Assembly: GCA_029884165.1 (NCBI GenBank)
Contig: JAOUIH010000001.1
Location: forward strand, 62,001-126,000
Direction of reading: 5' to 3'
DNA: 64,000 nt
Source of the DNA: Gammaproteobacteria bacterium
GTDB lineage: Bacteria > Pseudomonadota > Gammaproteobacteria > Steroidobacterales > Woeseiaceae
Both the position numbers and the translations under genes were made by a program. How positions within the stretch are numbered: position 1 is the stretch's first letter; every line of letters begins with the position of its first letter. This document shows positions 59,160 to 64,000 of this stretch, piece by piece. The notes under the pieces were generated by a model. That model saw only the letters and a list, made by a program, of their open reading frames with translations, ran no database searches and was not told the origin of the DNA.

Positions 59160-59579
59160 ATGACGGGCAATTTAAGGGGCAGGCGGAACATGGGCACGGT
59201 GCGGGGCTTGCGTTTGCGCGCTCGCCAGGCCGGCATGACGACGCTCGGCTTCATTATCCTGGCGGCGTTCATCGGCCTGTTCGCTTACGCGGCGATCCGG
59301 CTGACGCCCGTTTACCTCAATTACTTCAAGGTCGTCGGCGTGGTCGAGGGCGTGCTGAAGGAATTCGACGGCCAGAACCCGACCCGGGCTGCGATCCGGA
59401 CGTCGATTGCGCGGCGTTTCGACGTCGAGAGCATCTCGGAAATAAGCGCCCGCGACATCAAGGTCACCCAGGAAAACGCCGGTTTCCTCGTCGAAGCCGT
59501 GTACGACGACACGGAGCCGTTCATCGCCAACGTGTCTTTCACCGTGCACTTCGACAAGAAGGTACTGGTCCGCCGTTGA
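59160..59579 (+). CDS. DUF4845-type membrane protein
   Basis: 139-residue protein with a single N-terminal membrane span (about residues 26-48, MTTLGFIILAAFIGLFAYA) and a soluble domain. This small gene lies between lepB and rnc in many non-enteric gammaproteobacteria and matches the DUF4845 pattern (LTPVYLNYFKVVGVVEGVL). Its function is unknown. ATG 59160 follows GGGGTG; ATG 59136 and ATG 59190 are alternatives. The 106-bp gap before it shows no clear signal. Confidence 0.75.
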   Translation: MTGNLRGRRNMGTVRGLRLRARQAGMTTLGFIILAAFIGLFAYAAIRLTPVYLNYFKVVGVVEGVLKEFDGQNPTRAAIRTSIARRFDVESISEISARDIKVTQENAGFLVEAVYDDTEPFIANVSFTVHFDKKVLVRR

Positions 59580-59680
59580 CCGGGAACGCTGCGGCGATCC
59601 CGCGAATCGCATAAACTCCCGTCCTTGAACCGGGGCGGCCGCATGGCCGGTCCCGTTGCCGTTCGTACCGGGAAACGAGA

Positions 59681-60361
59681 TTGGACAAGACCGCCCGCTG
59701 GGTGAAATCACGTTTCGGCTACACGTTTGCCGAGGCCGGCCTGCTGGCCGCTGCGCTAACGCATCGCAGTGCGGACGGGCCGAACAACGAGCGGCTCGAG
59801 TTTCTCGGTGACGCGGTCCTCGACTGCGTGATTTCCGACATTGTCTACAGGCGCCGGCCTGCGGCAAACGAAGGCGAGCTGAGCCGGCTCCGCGCGTCCC
59901 TGGTCAGGGATGCGACGCTCGCCGAAATCGCCGATGCGCTCGGCATCAGCGACTACCTCATCCTGGGCACCGGCGAGAAAAAGTCGGGCGGTCACCGGCG
60001 CAACTCGATCATGGCCGGTGCGCTCGAGGCGATTTTCGGAGCGGTTTATCTCGATGCCGGCTTCGCTGCGGCTGACCGCGTCATTCGCCGGATATACGCG
60101 CCATTGACGGCCGAGCTCCCGGACTCCGAGGAACTCAAGGACGCCAAGACGCGGCTGCAGGAACTGGTGCAGTCCGACGGCCGGGCGCTGCCGGTATACG
60201 AACTCGAGAAGGTCAGCGGCAAGGCGCATCGGCAGACCTTCGAGGTCAGCTGCAGCCTGGAGGCTGACGGCCTCAGGACGGTGGGCAGGGGCCTGAGCCG
60301 ACGCGACGCGGAGCAGCAGGCGGCCGCACGCATGCTCGACAAGCTGGACCCCGGGGAGTGA
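59681..60361 (+). CDS. rnc: Ribonuclease III
   Basis: 226-residue double-strand-specific RNase that processes rRNA and regulatory RNAs. The signature NERLEFLGDAVL carries E40 and D44, the second catalytic region is GALEAIFGAVYLDAGF, and a double-stranded-RNA-binding domain occupies the last 70 residues. TTG start. Length equals E. coli Rnc. Its stop overlaps the era GTG. Confidence 0.97.
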   Translation: MDKTARWVKSRFGYTFAEAGLLAAALTHRSADGPNNERLEFLGDAVLDCVISDIVYRRRPAANEGELSRLRASLVRDATLAEIADALGISDYLILGTGEKKSGGHRRNSIMAGALEAIFGAVYLDAGFAAADRVIRRIYAPLTAELPDSEELKDAKTRLQELVQSDGRALPVYELEKVSGKAHRQTFEVSCSLEADGLRTVGRGLSRRDAEQQAAARMLDKLDPGE

Positions 60362-61266
60362 ACGCCGTGTCTTCCGGAATGCATCGCTGCGGATTCGTGG
60401 CCGTCGTCGGCAGGCCAAACGTCGGCAAGTCGACGCTGATCAATGCGATCGTGGGTCGCAAGGTCAGTATCGTTACCCATAAGCCGCAGACGACCCGCCA
60501 CCGGATCGTCGCCGTGCATACGCGACCCGACCACCAGATCCTTTTCGTCGATACGCCGGGCCTGCATCGCGATGCGGGCAAGGCAATGAACCGGCTGATG
60601 AACCGGACGGCGACGAGTGCCCTCAAGGACGCGGACCTCGTGATGTTCGTCAGCGAGGCGGGGCGCTGGACCCGGGAGGACGACGATGTGCTGGAGAGAG
60701 TTCGCGAGTCCAACGTGCCCGCGATGGCGCTGCTGAACAAGGTGGACAATATCCACCCGCGGGAGCGGCTGCTCGAACTGATCGCCGAGCTGTCGCGCCT
60801 GCATTCGTTCGTGGAAATCGTGCCCGTTTCCGCGCTCCGCAAGTCGAATATCGAACGACTCGCCGCGCTGATTCCGCGCTACCTGCCCGAGTCGCCGCCG
60901 CTGTTCCCGGCCGACATGTTGACCGATCGCAGCGATGCGTTTCACGTGGCCGAGTCGATCCGTGAAAAGCTGACGCTGATGCTGCACGAGGAACTACCCT
61001 ACGGGCTGACCGTTCAGATCGAGCGCTACGAGCGGCAGCCGGAAGGCATCGCGGTGCATGCGATCGTGTGGGTCGAACGCGAGAGCCAGAAGGGAATCGT
61101 GGTCGGGAAGGGGGGGCAGGTATTGAAGCGAGTCGGCACGGCGGCCCGGCTGGAACTCCGCCAGGCGCTCGGCGTGCCGGTGCACCTCGAACTGTGGGTC
61201 AAGGTCAAGGAGAACTGGGCCGACAGCGAGAAGGACCTGCAGGCACTGGGCTATGAGTCGCCCTGA
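60358..61266 (+). CDS. era: GTPase Era
   Basis: 302-residue GTPase needed for 16S rRNA maturation. G motifs: VGRPNVGKST (residues 17-26), DTPG, NKVD; a C-terminal KH RNA-binding domain with ESQKGIVVGKGGQVLKRVG. GTG 60358 overlaps the rnc stop; GTG 60367 and ATG 60379 are possible alternatives. rnc-era coupling is typical. Confidence 0.96.
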   Translation: MNAVSSGMHRCGFVAVVGRPNVGKSTLINAIVGRKVSIVTHKPQTTRHRIVAVHTRPDHQILFVDTPGLHRDAGKAMNRLMNRTATSALKDADLVMFVSEAGRWTREDDDVLERVRESNVPAMALLNKVDNIHPRERLLELIAELSRLHSFVEIVPVSALRKSNIERLAALIPRYLPESPPLFPADMLTDRSDAFHVAESIREKLTLMLHEELPYGLTVQIERYERQPEGIAVHAIVWVERESQKGIVVGKGGQVLKRVGTAARLELRQALGVPVHLELWVKVKENWADSEKDLQALGYESP

Positions 61267-61293
61267 ACCGGCAGCGCCGGGGAACGCGCGGCG

Positions 61294-62040
61294 ATGAGTG
61301 GCCGCAAGCGCGTCGAGGGCCAGCCCGCCTGGTTGCTCCACTATCGTCCGTTCCGGGACACCAGCCTGATCCTCGACCTGATCACCCGCGATCACGGTCG
61401 GCTGTCCGTGGTGGCCCGCGGCAGTCGTTCGGCAAGGTCCCGGCTCCGCGGCATCCTGCGGCCGTTTCTGCCGCTCTCGATATCATGGGTCGGGCGTGCC
61501 GAACTCGGGACGATGACCGGGGCCGAAATGAACGGGCCGCCGGTCAGGCTGCTCGGGGACGCGCTGATGTCGGGCTACTACCTCAACGAGTTACTGCTGA
61601 AGCTGGTGCCGCGCCATGACCCGCAGCCGGAAATCTTCGAGGCATACGCTGCGACGATATTCACGCTCCAGTCGGAGCCCGCAGTCGCGCGACGGCTGCG
61701 CGAGTTCGAACTCGAACTGCTGCGCCTCCTCGGCTACGCCGTCGACCTGGAATCCGACTCGGGCGGACGTGCGGCGCTGCGCGCCGATCTGCTGTACGAG
61801 TACCGCGTCGAGCAGGGCGCCGTGCCGGTCAGCCAGCGAGACGGACCGATGATCTTTTCCGGTGCCGAGCTCCAGGCGGTTGCGCGGCGCGACTTCGATC
61901 GTGCGGAGGTGCTGGCATCGGCCGCGCGCCTCCTGCGGGGTGTAATCGCGTATCATTTGGACGGGCGCGAACTGCTCACTCGCAAGGTGCTGCGCGACAT
62001 GCGCAGGACGGCGGGCCCGGAGGCAGGCCGCGAAGACTGA
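61294..62040 (+). CDS. recO: DNA repair protein RecO
   Basis: 248-residue recombination mediator that loads RecA with RecR. The N-terminal OB-fold begins AWLLHYRPFRDTSLILDLITR and continues GRLSVVARGSRS; the helical part contains SGYYLNELLLKLVPRHDPQP. The zinc-cysteine cluster of some RecO proteins is not evident, as in other gammaproteobacteria. It follows era by 27 bp. Confidence 0.95.
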   Translation: MSGRKRVEGQPAWLLHYRPFRDTSLILDLITRDHGRLSVVARGSRSARSRLRGILRPFLPLSISWVGRAELGTMTGAEMNGPPVRLLGDALMSGYYLNELLLKLVPRHDPQPEIFEAYAATIFTLQSEPAVARRLREFELELLRLLGYAVDLESDSGGRAALRADLLYEYRVEQGAVPVSQRDGPMIFSGAELQAVARRDFDRAEVLASAARLLRGVIAYHLDGRELLTRKVLRDMRRTAGPEAGRED

Positions 62041-62082
62041 CGAATTGCGGCGAACCCTGCCGCAACGACTGGGGAGTTTTGC

Positions 62083-62811
62083 TTGAATCCGATACACCTG
62101 GGCGTCAACGTCGACCATGTTGCGACGCTCCGGCAGGCGCGCGGTACGGTGTACCCGAGCCCGGTCGAGGCTGCGCTGCGAGCCGAATCCGCCGGGGCCG
62201 ACAGCATCACCGTGCATCTCAGGGAGGATCGGCGCCATATCCAGGATGCCGACGTCCGCAAGCTCCGGGAGGCGATGCGCACGCACATGAATCTCGAGAT
62301 GGCGGTGACGGACGAAATGATCGGCATCGCCTGCGACATACGGCCCAGTGATTGCTGCCTGGTGCCGGAACGCCGCGAGGAACTGACGACCGAGGGCGGC
62401 CTCGACGTGGCAAGCCAGGTCGAGCGGGTGCGCGATGCCTGTCGCCGCCTGGCCGCGTGCGGCATCCGGGTGTCGCTGTTCATCGATCCCGACGAACGCC
62501 AGCTGGATGCTGCCGCGGCGGTCGGGGCGCCGGTGGTCGAGCTGCATACCGGCGCGTATGCGGAAGTCGACGGCGATGAACAGCGGAAGGAACTCGAGCG
62601 CGTCGTGCACGCGGCCCGTTACGGTCACAGAAAGGGGCTGACGGTGCATGCGGGCCACGGACTCCACTACGAAAACGTGAAACCGATCGCCGGGATCCCG
62701 GAGATCGTCGAGCTGAACATCGGTCACGCGATTGTTGCGCGGGCGGTATTCGACGGCATGGACGCCGCCGTGCGCGAGATGAAGCGGCTGATGCAGGAGG
62801 CCCGGCGATGA
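62083..62811 (+). CDS. pdxJ: Pyridoxine 5'-phosphate synthase
   Basis: 242-residue TIM-barrel enzyme for the last ring-closing step of vitamin B6 synthesis; its substrate is 1-deoxy-D-xylulose 5-phosphate (DXP) plus 3-amino-2-oxopropyl phosphate. Motifs: [30 protein letters not shown] and [18 protein letters not shown] start. Because PdxJ needs DXP, the DXP synthase should still be present in this genome even if dxr is gone. Confidence 0.97.
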   Translation: MNPIHLGVNVDHVATLRQARGTVYPSPVEAALRAESAGADSITVHLREDRRHIQDADVRKLREAMRTHMNLEMAVTDEMIGIACDIRPSDCCLVPERREELTTEGGLDVASQVERVRDACRRLAACGIRVSLFIDPDERQLDAAAAVGAPVVELHTGAYAEVDGDEQRKELERVVHAARYGHRKGLTVHAGHGLHYENVKPIAGIPEIVELNIGHAIVARAVFDGMDAAVREMKRLMQEARR

Positions 62812-62824
62812 GCCGGGGCAAGGC

Positions 62825-63211
62825 TTGATCTTCGGCGTCGGGACGGACATCGTCGAGCTTGCCCGGGTCCAGCAGACCTATGAGCGTTTCGGGCGGCATT
62901 TCGTCGACAGGCTCCTGATGGAGGAAGAGCGCGAACTCTTCGAGCGCAACAAGTGGCCGGTTCGTTTCCTGGCGATGCGTTTTGCCGCGAAAGAGGCGAC
63001 GGTCAAGGCGATGGGCACGGGTTTTGCGCACGGCATGTGGATCCGCGACGTCGGCATAGTCAGCAACGACTGGGGCCGGCCGACCGTGATCTGGTCTGAA
63101 CGCGGCCAGGAAGTGTGTCGCCGGCTCGGCATCGGCGAGGGTCATGTGAGCCTGAGCGACGACGCCGGGCTGATACTCGCGTTCGCCGTCGTGATGAACA
63201 GGCAGGATTGA
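62825..63211 (+). CDS. acpS: Holo-[acyl-carrier-protein] synthase
   Basis: 128-residue phosphopantetheinyl transferase that activates ACP. The magnesium site is in FGVGTDIVEL (D8) and the catalytic region is FAAKEATVKAMGTG. TTG start, 13 bp after pdxJ; the pdxJ-acpS order is standard. Confidence 0.96.
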   Translation: MIFGVGTDIVELARVQQTYERFGRHFVDRLLMEEERELFERNKWPVRFLAMRFAAKEATVKAMGTGFAHGMWIRDVGIVSNDWGRPTVIWSERGQEVCRRLGIGEGHVSLSDDAGLILAFAVVMNRQD

Positions 63212-63213
63212 GC

Positions 63214-63987
63214 ATGCATTGTTTCGCCTTCGATATCGAGACCGTGCCGGACGTGGAGTTCGGCCGCCGTTTCCTCGGCCTGGACGGCATAGGCGACGAG
63301 GAGGTCGGCAATGCGATGACCTTCCTGCACCAGCAGCGGACCGGCAGCGACTTTCTGCCTTTGCACCAGCACCGCGTCGTCGCGATTTCCGTTGCGCTCC
63401 GGACCGCGAACCTGTTCAAGGTCTGGAGCCTGGGCGAAACCGATTCGGACGAGGCCGAACTCGTGCGCCGTTTTTTTGACGGCATCGAGCGGTACTCCCC
63501 GGATCTCGTTTCCTGGAATGGCTCGGGCTTCGACCTGCCGGTGCTGCACTACCGGGCCCTGAAGCACGGTATACAAGCGCCGCGCTACTGGGAGACCGGC
63601 GACCTGGACCGGGACTTCCGCTACAACAACTACCTGAGCCGCTTCCACTGGCGGCACATCGACCTGATGGACGTGCTGTCCGGGTTCCAGGCGCGCAGCC
63701 GGGCGGGTCTCGACCAGATTGCGCTCATGCTGGGCTTTCCGGGCAAGCTTGGAATGAGCGGCGACCAGGTGTGGGACCGTTGGCGCGAAGGCGGCATCGA
63801 GGAAATTCGCAATTACTGCGAAACCGATGTGCTGAACACCTACCTGGTTTACTTGCGCTTCGAGTTCATGCGCGGCCGGCTCGATGCGGCCGGTCTCGAG
63901 CGCGAATTCGACCTGGTACGACAGACGCTCGCGGAGTCCGACGCGGCTCACCTGCGCGAGTTCGCGGCTGCCTGGTCGAAAGCCTGA
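63214..63987 (+). CDS. Predicted 3'-5' exonuclease, PolB-like
   Basis: 257-residue DnaQ/PolB-type exonuclease. Exo I is FAFDIETVPD, Exo II VSWNGSGFDLPVLHYRA, and a late RNYCETDVLNTYLVYLR fits Exo III. This family (predicted exonuclease related to the PolB proofreading domain) is stand-alone and poorly studied. ATG 63214 begins 3 bp after the acpS stop, so it is probably in the same operon. The last 13 bp of the window hold nothing readable. Confidence 0.88.
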   Translation: MHCFAFDIETVPDVEFGRRFLGLDGIGDEEVGNAMTFLHQQRTGSDFLPLHQHRVVAISVALRTANLFKVWSLGETDSDEAELVRRFFDGIERYSPDLVSWNGSGFDLPVLHYRALKHGIQAPRYWETGDLDRDFRYNNYLSRFHWRHIDLMDVLSGFQARSRAGLDQIALMLGFPGKLGMSGDQVWDRWREGGIEEIRNYCETDVLNTYLVYLRFEFMRGRLDAAGLEREFDLVRQTLAESDAAHLREFAAAWSKA

Positions 63988-64000
63988 GGCGGGGTCTGGA

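Overview
This window is a chromosomal segment of a high-GC gammaproteobacterium. It is densely packed with housekeeping genes and has no tRNA or rRNA genes, insertion sequence with a transposase, CRISPR array or prophage that I can see. Affiliation is inferred from gene order only. The blocks rpsB-tsf-pyrH-frr-uppS-cdsA-rseP-bamA-skp-lpxD-fabZ-lpxA-lpxB-rnhB-dnaE-accA, eno-ftsB-truD-surE-pcm-nlpD-rpoS, and rpoE-rseA-rseB-rseC-lepA-lepB-rnc-era-recO-pdxJ-acpS are typical gammaproteobacterial blocks. An RpfE-like gene before recJ-prfB-lysS recalls Xanthomonas-type arrangements. I would place it outside the Enterobacterales, perhaps near the Xanthomonadales/Woeseiales/Chromatiales, with low confidence.

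Layout. 1-12.1 kb: phoU and dsbB; then a lysine/diaminopimelate block on the minus strand (dapE, an ArsC/YffB-like gene, dapD, glnD, map) that is split by a plus-strand phosphate transport operon, pstSCAB. 12.3-34.7 kb: a long plus-strand run covering translation (rpsB, tsf, frr), UMP kinase, cell-envelope lipids (uppS, cdsA), envelope proteolysis and outer-membrane assembly (rseP, bamA, skp), lipid A (lpxD, fabZ, lpxA, lpxB), then rnhB, dnaE, accA, tilS, pyrG and kdsA. 34.8-42.5 kb: eno, ftsB, truD, a minus-strand Smr gene, surE, pcm, a palindrome-rich MITE-like element, a YqaA-type membrane protein, nlpD, rpoS and a small Mth938-like gene. 42.7-48.8 kb: RpfE-like gene, recJ, prfB (with the classical +1 programmed frameshift), lysS and ygfZ. 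48.9-53.1 kb: a succinate dehydrogenase locus bracketed by two assembly factors (SDHAF4-like and SdhE) and a CptA-like gene. 53.4-64 kb: the sigma-E module (rpoE-rseA-rseB-rseC), a glutaredoxin-like gene, then lepA to acpS and a predicted PolB-like exonuclease.

Most striking observation: the three genes of the MEP isoprenoid pathway that normally sit inside these conserved blocks are all missing from their usual places. dxr is absent between cdsA and rseP, and ispD and ispF are absent between ftsB and truD, while every flanking gene is intact. Two independent loci pointing the same way suggests the lineage has lost or moved the MEP pathway, possibly replacing it with a mevalonate route. The window itself cannot prove this.

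Other points of note are two candidate sigma-E promoters with the same 15-bp spacing (before rpoE and before rseP-bamA), a candidate Pho box before pstS, a perfect 14-bp hairpin between pstS and pstC, an about 105-residue repetitive tail on ribosomal protein S2, and a 154-bp inverted-repeat element carrying five consecutive hairpins after pcm.
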